From an uncultured Prevotella sp. (GTDB lineage: Bacteria > Bacteroidota > Bacteroidia > Bacteroidales > Bacteroidaceae), in the NCBI GenBank assembly GCA_900553285.1, contig USCX01000054.1, positions 1 to 8,598 on the forward strand: 8,598 nucleotides of DNA, in the 5' to 3' direction. Both the position numbers and the translations under genes were made by a program. The notes beneath the pieces are model-generated. The model did not search any database. It was not told the DNA's origin and saw only the letters and a list, made by a program, of their open reading frames with translations. Of the stretch, positions 1-6,375 are shown one piece after another (position 1 is the stretch's first letter; each line of letters begins with the position of its first letter).

Positions 1-55
1 TCAGCCTGATGGGAAATCCTGTCAGCCTGATGGGAAATCCTGTCAGCCTGATGGG
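1..55. repeat. 21-bp tandem direct repeat, cut by the window edge
   Basis: Two perfect head-to-tail copies of a 21-base unit (tcagcctgatgggaaatcctg) occupy 1-21 and 22-42. A partial third copy matches the first 13 bases at 43-55 and then diverges. The array touches base 1, so more copies may lie to the left. The unit is a multiple of three, so every frame without a stop would encode a heptad repeat; in the minus frame of the possible gene at 1-274 this is PIRLTGF. It may be an intergenic minisatellite or a coding repeat. There is no spacer variation, so it is not CRISPR-like. Confidence 0.9.
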
Positions 56-274
56 TTTGCCGACGATGTCGTTTACGGCTGTCCGCAGCAGGGTGGGTGC
101 TGTCCTGTCTTTGTCGGACGGTGAACGGACCGGGTGGCGTTTGCGGTTGGCAGTCCTTTTCGCGGCCCCTGCTGGTCCGGGGGCGTCCGGCATATCCGTG
201 CGTGCATCCATCTGCAGTGATAGGAAGTGGCGCATCGCCTGCGACGGCAGGCGGTGCGCCACTTCCTGTTGCAT
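1..274 (-). CDS. Possible partial gene of unknown function, 3' end outside the window
   Basis: From an ATG at 272-274 the minus strand stays open for 91 codons to the left edge, beginning MQQEVAHRLPSQAMRHF. Other in-frame ATGs are at 233-235, 209-211 and 191-193. The frame is the same one mrp uses and opens directly after the mrp stop at 305-307. The middle is rich in Arg, Lys and Pro, and the visible end is the heptad repeat PIRLTGF encoded by the 21-bp tandem repeat. No domain, signal peptide or family is recognised. The long hairpin at 217-272 lies inside the frame, which argues that this may be non-coding. Chance opening in GC-rich DNA is quite possible. Confidence 0.2.
   Translation of the reverse strand, partial: MQQEVAHRLPSQAMRHFLSLQMDARTDMPDAPGPAGAAKRTANRKRHPVRSPSDKDRTAPTLLRTAVNDIVGKPIRLTGFPIRLTGFPIRL
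217..272. terminator. Long hairpin after mrp, possible terminator or structured RNA
   Basis: Arms 222-242 and 247-267 form a 21-bp stem around the four-base loop gacg. The only non-Watson-Crick pair is 235/254 (T with G on the plus strand). The pairing extends outward to 217/272 if G-U pairs are allowed at 221/268, 219/270 and 218/271. The hairpin begins about 37 bases past the mrp stop, the expected place for a transcript end. Neither side has a T-tract, so it is not a classic intrinsic terminator. It could instead protect a 3' end, end convergent transcription, or be a palindromic repeat element. The palindrome is certain; its function is inferred. Confidence 0.5.
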
Positions 275-304
275 CAGCCGGGCGACGGGCGGTGACTTGC
301 TTCG

Positions 305-1405
305 TTATTTGTGCATTTCGACGATGTGTGTCGGCGGGAGTTCGCTGTTCCGGCGTTCCGTCTCTCTGACGACGGCTTCCGCCAGTTGTCTGAAAGCTAT
401 TCCCGTCATGGTGTCGTCGTGTATGGCGACGGGCTCTCCCTCGTCGCCGCTTTCGCAGATGACTTGCACGATGGGAATCTGTGCCAATAGGGGCACTTGC
501 ATTTCTTCAGCCAGTCGTTTGACCCCTTCGCGCCCGAAGAGATAGTAGCGGTTCTGCGGCAGCTCGGCCGGTGTGAACCAGGCCATATTCTCCACCAGCC
601 CGAGGATAGGCACGTTTACCTTCTCGTTGCGATACATGTCGATGCCCTTCCGTGCGTCAGCCAGGGCCACAGCCTGGGGCGTCGAGACGATGACCGCGCC
701 CGTGATGGCCAGCGTTTGCAGGAGGGTGAGATGGATGTCGCTCGTGCCGGGAGGCGTGTCGAGCACAAGGTAGTCGAGCTCGTCCCAAGCAGTGTCGCCG
801 ATGAGTTGTTTGAGCGCGTTTGAGGCCATGCCGCCGCGCCATAGGGTGGCGGTGTCCGGATTGACGAAGAACCCGATCGAAAGAATGCGCACTCCGTATT
901 TTTCGGCCGGAATAATCACCTGGCGCCCGTCGCGCATCTCTCCGAAAATCTGGGTCTGCTCCAAGTGGAACATCTTGGGCACGGACGGACCGAAGATGTC
1001 GGCGTCAAGCAGCCCGACTTTGTAGTCGAGGCGGGCGAGGGCTACGGCCAGGTTTGCCGCCACGGTGCTCTTTCCTACTCCGCCCTTGCCCGAACTGACG
1101 GCGATGACGTTTTTCACGCCGGGCAGCATCTTGCCGGGTTCGGGGCGTGCCTGCTGGATGGTCTTGACGCGGATATCGACGCGCACGGCCTTGTCGACGT
1201 AAGTATGGATGGCGGCTTCGGCTGATTTGACTACTGATTTGATAAACGGGTCGGTCGGTTTGTCGAAGAGGAGGGAGAAGCTGACGTCCATACCGTCAAT
1301 ACGGAGGTCGTCCTCGACCATGCCCGCTTCGATAAGGTTCTTGCCGTTGCCGGGGTAGCGCACTTGGCGCAACGCATCAGTAATAAGTTGAGGATATATC
1401 GTCAT
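305..1405 (-). CDS. mrp: Mrp/ApbC-type iron-sulfur cluster carrier ATPase
   Basis: This 366-residue P-loop NTPase belongs to the Mrp/ApbC/NBP35 family, cytosolic ATPases that bind and deliver Fe-S clusters to apoproteins. Residues 1-85 form the N-terminal MIP18-like (DUF59) domain. The deviant Walker A motif GKGGVGKST is at 106-114, followed by DADIFGPSVPKM at 134-145 and DTPPGTSD at 216-223. The family signature GLVENM is at 269-274. After it, where E. coli and Salmonella proteins carry the cluster-binding CxxC, the text is AWFTPAELPQNRYY with no cysteine; I see only one cysteine in the protein (C317). Cluster transfer by the usual dimer-bridging CxxC is therefore doubtful, although overall length and fold are normal. 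The ATG at 1403-1405 lies 16 nt after the trmB stop, so the two genes are probably co-transcribed. Confidence 0.95.
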   Translation of the reverse strand: MTIYPQLITDALRQVRYPGNGKNLIEAGMVEDDLRIDGMDVSFSLLFDKPTDPFIKSVVKSAEAAIHTYVDKAVRVDIRVKTIQQARPEPGKMLPGVKNVIAVSSGKGGVGKSTVAANLAVALARLDYKVGLLDADIFGPSVPKMFHLEQTQIFGEMRDGRQVIIPAEKYGVRILSIGFFVNPDTATLWRGGMASNALKQLIGDTAWDELDYLVLDTPPGTSDIHLTLLQTLAITGAVIVSTPQAVALADARKGIDMYRNEKVNVPILGLVENMAWFTPAELPQNRYYLFGREGVKRLAEEMQVPLLAQIPIVQVICESGDEGEPVAIHDDTMTGIAFRQLAEAVVRETERRNSELPPTHIVEMHK

Positions 1406-1421
1406 GTTCGTAGTGTATAAG

Positions 1422-2201
1422 TTACTTTGAGGTTGTCAGGCCGGAGCGTTTGCTGCGGTTATAACTGCGGTAGGCGTCGAGTTCAATCTCCACGTCGGGT
1501 TCGACGAGCTGCCCGGCCTGCGGCAGACGGAACTTGATGTACTTGATGGTAAGTCCGCGGGCCAGCCATTGCTGCTCGTAGTAGGTTTGAATGCCCAGTA
1601 TGCGTTTCACCTCGTCGTCGCTGTCGGTGGCGAGGACGGTGTGGTAGAGGTCGTCGCTGCGGAAATCCACCGGGAGGTGGTTGGCCTCAATCATATAGTT
1701 GGTGTAGGTGAAAAGAAACGGGCTGTCGGTCTTTACGTGAACGCGTCCGCCGTCGATAAGGAAGTGGCGGTAGCGTTCGAGAAAGTAGGTTGACGTGAGC
1801 CGCTTGGTGGCTTTTTTCATCTGCGGGTCGCTGAACGTAAGCCACAGTTCGTCTACTTCGCCTGGGGCAAAGAAGCGTTCGATGAACTCGATGCGTGTAC
1901 GCAGGAAGCCGACGTTCGTCATGCCTTCGCGTAGTGATTCGGTGGCTCCGCTCCACATGCGTGCTCCCTTGATGTCGACACCGATAAAGTTCTTGTCGGG
2001 GAAAAGGCGTCCCAGGCCGACGGTGTATTCACCACGGCCGCAGCCCAGTTCGAGCACGATGGGACGGTCGTTATGGAAAAAGTCTTCGTGCCACCGTCCT
2101 TTCAGGGCGAACGGTTGGTCGTCGGGAGCGTGGAGGGGGGCTTCGACCACATGAGGGTAGGAAGCCATGTCGGCAAATTTAGCCAGCTTGTTTTTAGCCA
2201 T
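1422..2201 (-). CDS. trmB: tRNA (guanine-N7-)-methyltransferase TrmB
   Basis: This 259-residue protein is the SAM-dependent enzyme that makes 7-methylguanosine at position 46 of the tRNA variable loop. The Rossmann SAM-binding motif I is LELGCGRGEYT at 50-60, and motif II contains GVDIKGARMW at 74-83. The catalytic and tRNA-binding segment TFSDPQMKKATKR at 122-134 takes the place of the FPDPWxKxRHxKRR segment of E. coli-type enzymes. The C-terminal family signature appears as TYYEQQWLARGLTIKYIKF at 206-224. Length is slightly above E. coli TrmB, with extra sequence at both ends. The start follows a 122-nt gap after xseB that carries a -7-like promoter box. No Shine-Dalgarno sequence precedes the ATG. 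It is followed closely by mrp. Confidence 0.95.
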   Translation of the reverse strand: MAKNKLAKFADMASYPHVVEAPLHAPDDQPFALKGRWHEDFFHNDRPIVLELGCGRGEYTVGLGRLFPDKNFIGVDIKGARMWSGATESLREGMTNVGFLRTRIEFIERFFAPGEVDELWLTFSDPQMKKATKRLTSTYFLERYRHFLIDGGRVHVKTDSPFLFTYTNYMIEANHLPVDFRSDDLYHTVLATDSDDEVKRILGIQTYYEQQWLARGLTIKYIKFRLPQAGQLVEPDVEIELDAYRSYNRSKRSGLTTSK

Positions 2202-2323
2202 GAAGAAAGTGTTACGTTAGGGTCGTGCCCGCAACGGTGTTTGCAGGAGCCGGGATGTATCGGGCGGGTCGCCTGCCTGCGGGCAAAGGTACGTAAAAAA
2301 GTCGAGACGTCGGCGGGGGACAC
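2202..2323 (-). other. xseB-trmB intergenic region and putative trmB leader
   Basis: This is the largest intergenic gap among the annotated genes. It contains the -7-like box at 2284-2291 and an 8-bp inverted repeat, tgcccgca at 2226-2233 with tgcgggca at 2278-2285, enclosing 44 bases. If transcription starts just after the box, the trmB mRNA has a leader of roughly 75 nt. The 5' arm of the inverted repeat would lie largely at or before the start of that RNA, so a regulatory leader structure is not well supported. No known riboswitch is recognised. Confidence 0.4.
2284..2291 (-). promoter_or_regulatory. Putative Bacteroidetes -7 promoter box for trmB-mrp
   Basis: The minus strand reads TACCTTTG, an exact match to the Bacteroidetes -7 consensus TAnnTTTG, in the gap between xseB and trmB. 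It lies about 82 nt before the trmB ATG. I see no TTG at the expected -33 distance, so support rests on the -7 motif and its intergenic position. Confidence 0.45.
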
Positions 2324-2336
2324 TTATTGCCCCGCC
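2312..2336 (-). terminator. GC-rich stem-loop across the xseB stop codon, weak terminator candidate
   Basis: The seven-base arms ggcgggg (2312-2318) and ccccgcc (2330-2336) pair perfectly around an 11-base loop that contains the xseB stop codon. On the minus strand a run of six T (2295-2300) follows, but 11 bases after the stem rather than directly. It could attenuate transcription leaving the mnmA-S8-xseAB group before the trmB promoter. The spacing is poor for an intrinsic terminator, so the call is weak. Confidence 0.3.
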
Positions 2337-2536
2337 TCGCTGTCGCCGTCAAGAAGGTCGCGGATGTCTTTGTCGACGGCAAAGAGCTGTTTCTTGCATT
2401 GCTTGATGAGCGATTGGGCCTCTTTGAGCTGTTCGGTCAGGCGATCTATGCCGACCTCGTTGTTCTCGATTTTTCTGACGATATCTTCGAGGCGGGTCAT
2501 GGCTGCCTCGTAGGAAAGTGTTTCTTTTTTAGCCAT
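2324..2536 (-). CDS. xseB: Exodeoxyribonuclease VII small subunit
   Basis: This 70-residue protein is the small subunit of exonuclease VII, a cytosolic nuclease that degrades single-stranded DNA from both ends and acts in mismatch repair and removal of DNA-protein crosslinks. The XseB pattern is clear: LSYEAAMTRLEDIVRKIENN at residues 7-26, then a second amphipathic helix from about 28 to 63, giving the helical hairpin that binds the large subunit. Length is normal for the family. The ATG is 12 nt after the xseA stop, so both subunits probably come from one message. No Shine-Dalgarno sequence precedes it. Confidence 0.95.
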   Translation of the reverse strand: MAKKETLSYEAAMTRLEDIVRKIENNEVGIDRLTEQLKEAQSLIKQCKKQLFAVDKDIRDLLDGDSEAGQ

Positions 2537-2548
2537 ACGTAGAGGAGA

Positions 2549-3847
2549 TTAAAGTGAGCTGACCGTACTGCTGATTTCGCCGTCGGCCAGACGGGTCGTG
2601 AGGTGGTCGCCTGCGGTGAGCTGGGCCGTCGAACGGATGAGATTGCCCTCTTTCAGGGTGATGCTGTACCCCATGCGGAGGATACGTAGCGGGTCGGCCG
2701 ATTTGACGGCCTGTTCGGCCAGTTCAACGCGGTGGCGGGCGGTTGTCAGTTGTCGCAGTGACAGGTTTTTCAGTCGCTGCGTCAGAATTTCCAATCGCTG
2801 CGACTCGCCGAGCATCTGCCGTTCGGCAGCGGCCGTAAGGCGGTGGCTGAGGCGATCTGCACGGCCGTTTTCACGAGTGGCATAGAGCGAGAAAGCCTGT
2901 GAGAGGCGGCGTGCCGTATGGTCGAAGCGCGTTTTCTCGTCGTGAAGGAGGTTGTGGGTTGCCTGAACGGCCCGGCTTTCCAGGCGGGCCAGTTGGGCCG
3001 CCTCGTTGTCGAGTAAGGAAATGAGATAGGCCGCTACGGCTGTCGGCGTTTTGAGGCTGAGATGGGCCACGAGGTCGACGACTGTCTCGTCCCGGTCGTG
3101 TCCGATTCCGCTCAGTATGGGAAGTGGAAACTGGGCCACGTTGTCGGCCAAGGCATAGGTGTCGAAGCCCGACAGGTCGGTGACGGCCCCTCCGCCGCGG
3201 ATAATGACGACCACGTCCCACCGGTCGCGTTCGGCGGCGATGGCGTCGAGCGAAGCGATAATGCCGGCTTCTGTTTTCTCGCCTTGCATGACGGAGGGGA
3301 AAAGCTGCGTGACAAACCGGTAGGGTGAGGCTTCGAGCTGACGGCAGAAGTCGCCGAAACCTGCGGCCGTGGCGCTCGAAATGATGGCTATGCGTGTGGC
3401 GGGCCGCGGCCAGGGAAGCTCGCGGTTCAGTCCGGCCACGCCCTCGGCTTCGAGCTGTGCCACGATTTCGCGCCGTTGCCGGCTCTGGTCGCCGAGGGTG
3501 TATGTGGGGTCGATGTCGTCGACGTAGAGCGAATAGCCGAAGTATTCGTGAAAATGAACCGTCACTTCGACGAGTACGGTCATGCCAGGGGTGAGCCGTT
3601 GGCCGGTCTGCTGTTCAAAGTCGTAGCGGATGAGGCTGTAACGGTCCTTCCAGATGCAGCCATTGGCGCGGGCAACAGGACGGTCGGTTTTCGGGTCTTT
3701 CTGAACGAACGTCAGGTAGCAATTCCCGTTGCTGTTTTCATGCACTTCGCTCAGCTCGGCTTTGAGCCAGTAGCTTCCGTCGAATGTGGTGTCGACAACG
3801 GTGCGTACGAGGTTGTTGAGTTCAAAAAGTGTCAGTTCGTTCCGCAT
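2549..3847 (-). CDS. xseA: Exodeoxyribonuclease VII large subunit
   Basis: This 432-residue protein is the catalytic subunit of exonuclease VII. An N-terminal OB-fold for single-stranded DNA covers about residues 5-112. The catalytic domain follows from about 120, with IISSATAAGFGDF at 155-167, RGGGAVTDLSGFDTYALA at 217-234 and GIGHDRDETVVDLVA at 247-261. R217, H250 and D253 fit the catalytic positions of the E. coli enzyme. A long helical, coiled-coil-like arm covers about 275-385, and DPLRILRMGYSI at 385-396 is the conserved C-terminal strand region. The ATG at 3845-3847 is chosen because the family pattern begins there (MRNELTLFELNNLV) and it lies 5 nt after the peptidase stop. The frame stays open upstream, but that stretch overlaps the peptidase gene and looks non-coding. 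Confidence 0.95.
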   Translation of the reverse strand: MRNELTLFELNNLVRTVVDTTFDGSYWLKAELSEVHENSNGNCYLTFVQKDPKTDRPVARANGCIWKDRYSLIRYDFEQQTGQRLTPGMTVLVEVTVHFHEYFGYSLYVDDIDPTYTLGDQSRQRREIVAQLEAEGVAGLNRELPWPRPATRIAIISSATAAGFGDFCRQLEASPYRFVTQLFPSVMQGEKTEAGIIASLDAIAAERDRWDVVVIIRGGGAVTDLSGFDTYALADNVAQFPLPILSGIGHDRDETVVDLVAHLSLKTPTAVAAYLISLLDNEAAQLARLESRAVQATHNLLHDEKTRFDHTARRLSQAFSLYATRENGRADRLSHRLTAAAERQMLGESQRLEILTQRLKNLSLRQLTTARHRVELAEQAVKSADPLRILRMGYSITLKEGNLIRSTAQLTAGDHLTTRLADGEISSTVSSL

Positions 3848-3852
3848 GGGAT

Positions 3853-5232
3853 TTAGTCTTTTTGAAGAAGCAGGTAGGCTTTCCACATGTCGGGGATGCC
3901 GTATCCGAAAACGTTGTCCGGGTGGGCGGCGTTGTCGGCTGAGCGGCGGACGGCATCGATGACCTCTTCGGGACGGCGGTCGGGGAAGGCCTGCCACAGG
4001 CAAGCCACCAAACCGCAGAGAATGGGGGTGGAGAACGACGTGCCGTTGACGCGGATGATTGACCCGTCGATGTTGAAAACTGCGGCCCTTTCGCCAAGAG
4101 CCATGACGTCGGGTTTGATGCGTCCGTCGGCCGTGTTGCCCAAGGAAGAAAAGAGGGTGTTGCGGCGAAGGCTGTCCACGGCGCCCACGGTGAGGATGTC
4201 CGAGGCGTCGGCCGGGACACCGATTTTTTTCCAACGGTCATTGCCCGAGTTGCCGGCACTGTTGAGCACCAGTAGGCCGCGACTGGCCGCCAGCGAAGCC
4301 GAGCGGCTGTTAAGGGCAGTGCGTCCGTCGAGTTCACGGTAAGTGTGGCTCTCTGCCGGGTCGTCGTATTGGTAGTAGCCCAGCGAGCTGGTTATGATGT
4401 CGGCTCCGACGCTGTCTGCATACTCTACGGCGGCGCACCAGTTGTCCTCTTCCACCATGTGCTCGGTCGGCGTGTCTTCGCTCATGAGGAGGTAGAAAGA
4501 GGCTTCGGGGGCTGTGCCGACGAGCGAAAAGGGCGCGCGGGCGCCGATGCAGGAGAGAACCATCATGCCGTGGTCGTGCGCGGCGTATACGTCAGGGTCA
4601 TCATTGACGAAGTTTCGCGTCCCGAGGATATGGGTTTGCTTTAAACCCGGCAGGAGGTCGGCGTTGTGAAAACCACCGTCGATGACAGCGATGGTCATGC
4701 CTTGGCCGCGCAGGCCGGCTTCGTGCAGGCGCAAGCCGTTGAGCATCCGAATCTGTTCGTAGCCTTGTCCGTAATAGTTGGTCGTCGAGTCGGGACGCCC
4801 TGTCACCTGGGCGCGGCGGTCTGTCGTGTCGGGGGCCGGCAGGGAGTCGGGACGTGTGTATACGCGGCGTATGCCCTTGACGTAGGGCAGGGCCGTGAGT
4901 GATTGGGCAAGGGCCGTGTCGGAGGTCTCGACCACAAGCGTGTTGTTCCACTTGCTTTTGTTCACAACGCGCAGCCCCTTGGCGCGGATGCCCTCGACGT
5001 AAGCCGGTGCCAGGGGGAGGTCGTGTTCGTCAACTTTCAGTCTTAGCCGTTTCCGTCGGTCGATGGCCTTTTGTGAAAGGAACTCCTCGGGATGTTTGAC
5101 GGAGTAGGGCGTACCTTTTTTGTCGGTGAGGTAAACGCGGAACTTGTAGAGCGGTGTGTCGAAGTGGACGAAACCGCTGGCGTAGGCCGTGCCGGCCGTG
5201 AGAAGGAGCAGTAAGAGCAATAGTTTTTTCAT
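3853..5232 (-). CDS. Exported S8 family (subtilisin-like) serine peptidase
   Basis: This 459-residue protein is a predicted exported endopeptidase. The signal peptide is MKKLLLLLLLLTAGTAYA, with cleavage likely after residue 18. An N-terminal prodomain-like region (20-150) includes FLSQKAIDRRKRLRL at 51-65, as in other Bacteroidetes S8 peptidases. The catalytic domain runs from about 155 to 452: Asp185 in AVIDGGF, His221 in AAHDHGMMV, oxyanion Asn328 in NSAGNSG and Ser399 in NGTSFSTP. The triad is complete, so it should be active. The protein ends soon after the peptidase domain, with no T9SS-type C-terminal domain, so periplasmic location is more likely than surface display. It sits 18 nt after mnmA and 5 nt before xseA. 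The substrate is unknown. Confidence 0.93.
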   Translation of the reverse strand: MKKLLLLLLLLTAGTAYASGFVHFDTPLYKFRVYLTDKKGTPYSVKHPEEFLSQKAIDRRKRLRLKVDEHDLPLAPAYVEGIRAKGLRVVNKSKWNNTLVVETSDTALAQSLTALPYVKGIRRVYTRPDSLPAPDTTDRRAQVTGRPDSTTNYYGQGYEQIRMLNGLRLHEAGLRGQGMTIAVIDGGFHNADLLPGLKQTHILGTRNFVNDDPDVYAAHDHGMMVLSCIGARAPFSLVGTAPEASFYLLMSEDTPTEHMVEEDNWCAAVEYADSVGADIITSSLGYYQYDDPAESHTYRELDGRTALNSRSASLAASRGLLVLNSAGNSGNDRWKKIGVPADASDILTVGAVDSLRRNTLFSSLGNTADGRIKPDVMALGERAAVFNIDGSIIRVNGTSFSTPILCGLVACLWQAFPDRRPEEVIDAVRRSADNAAHPDNVFGYGIPDMWKAYLLLQKD

Positions 5233-5250
5233 CTGATTGTCTTTTGGGTG

Positions 5251-6375
5251 TCAGTGAGAGGAATTTGAAGTTTGGAGATAGAAGCCGATGCCGCGCTGCG
5301 AGCCGATGTAACCGCCTCCGACAAGGCGCGTCCCGACGTAGAACACGGCACTCTGTCCGGGCGTTACGGCTGAAGCCGGCTGAGGCAGCCGGACCAGTAG
5401 CCGTCCGTCGTCCAAACGCTCGCAGCGACAGGGAATAGGGGCACTGCGATAGCGGATTCTAACGGTGAGGCTGTTTTCCTCGAACAGGGCGTCAGTATGG
5501 GGCGCCTGCCAGTTTTCCACAAAGAAGGCTTTGGTGAGCAGGTCTTCTTCGCTGCCGAGGACAATGGTGTTTTTGTCTGCGTTGAGCCTCAGGACGTAGG
5601 CGGGGTGTCCCAACGCGATGCCCAATCCTTTGCGCTGGCCGACGGTGTAGAACGGCACGCCGGCGTGTTCGCCGAGTTTATGTCCCGCTTTGTCCACGTA
5701 CCATCCGCCGGCCACACGCTGTGACAGGTCGGGGGCCTGCTCACGGATAAAATCGCGGTAGTCTCCTTCGACAAAGCAGATCTCCATCGATTCCTCTTGG
5801 CGGGCCTGAACGTCGAAGCCACGTTCTTGCAGGAAAGCCCGGACCTCAGGTTTCGTCAGCCCGCCCAGTGGAAAGAGGCAGCGGCGCAGGGTCTCTTGCG
5901 ACAGGCGCCAAAGGAAATAAGACTGATCTTTACGGGTGTCGTCACCCATATGCACGTATGTTGTTCCGTCGATGCTTTCCGTTTTGACGTAATGCCCCGT
6001 GGCGATTGCGTCGCAGCCTAATTGGTCGGCCCATTCACCGAGTATGCGGAACTTGAAGAGCGGATTGCACATTACGCAAGGGTTGGGCGTACGGCCGGCG
6101 GCGTATTCGTCAATAAAATTGCGGACAACGGTCGAGCGGAATGCGTCACGTTCGTCGGCGACATAATGGGCGATGTGAAGGCGGTCGGCCAAGGCACGCG
6201 CGTCGGCAATGAAACGTGGTAAGTCGCTTCCCGGTGTGAACTGTCTGGGCAGGTCCCAAACGCGCATCGTTACGCCGATGACTTCGTATCCTGCCTCTTG
6301 CAGCATCAGGCAAACGGCAGAACTGTCGATGCCGCCGGACATGCCTACGAGTACTTTTTTCTTGTTCTTTGTCAT
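5251..6375 (-). CDS. mnmA: tRNA-specific 2-thiouridylase MnmA
   Basis: This 374-residue cytosolic enzyme activates U34 of Glu, Gln and Lys tRNAs with ATP and inserts sulfur to give 2-thiouridine, tuning decoding and reading-frame stability. The PP-loop SGGIDSS is at 13-19. The first catalytic cysteine is C103 in NPCVMC, and the second is C200 in MEICFVEGDYRDFI, at the E. coli C102/C199 positions. Other family signatures are TGHY (126-129), KDQSYFLWRL (149-158), GQRKGLG (246-252) and AVFYVGTRLVGGGYI (343-357). The ATG at 6373-6375 is preferred over an in-frame TTG nine bases upstream. It overlaps the stop of the upstream gene as ATGA, implying translational coupling, and a -7 promoter box lies 6 nt before it. 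Confidence 0.95.
   Translation of the reverse strand: MTKNKKKVLVGMSGGIDSSAVCLMLQEAGYEVIGVTMRVWDLPRQFTPGSDLPRFIADARALADRLHIAHYVADERDAFRSTVVRNFIDEYAAGRTPNPCVMCNPLFKFRILGEWADQLGCDAIATGHYVKTESIDGTTYVHMGDDTRKDQSYFLWRLSQETLRRCLFPLGGLTKPEVRAFLQERGFDVQARQEESMEICFVEGDYRDFIREQAPDLSQRVAGGWYVDKAGHKLGEHAGVPFYTVGQRKGLGIALGHPAYVLRLNADKNTIVLGSEEDLLTKAFFVENWQAPHTDALFEENSLTVRIRYRSAPIPCRCERLDDGRLLVRLPQPASAVTPGQSAVFYVGTRLVGGGYIGSQRGIGFYLQTSNSSH

Noticed and set aside
1..55. CRISPR-like repeats
   Set aside because: The 21-bp copies abut directly with no unique spacers, so this is a simple tandem repeat.
9..545. 178-residue plus-strand frame covering the tandem repeat and the 3' end of mrp
   Set aside because: It is antisense to mrp over almost half its length and low in sensible domain content. 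The MGNPVSL repeats come only from the DNA repeat.
2549..4234. 561-residue version of XseA with a long N-terminal extension
   Set aside because: The extra 129 residues overlap the S8 peptidase gene in another frame and are Arg/Pro/His-rich without family resemblance. The XseA family pattern begins at the ATG at 3847, just after the peptidase stop.
3822..4337. 171-residue minus-strand frame inside the S8 peptidase gene
   Set aside because: It lies within a gene with a complete catalytic triad in another frame and has shadow-type composition rich in Pro, Thr, Ser and Arg.
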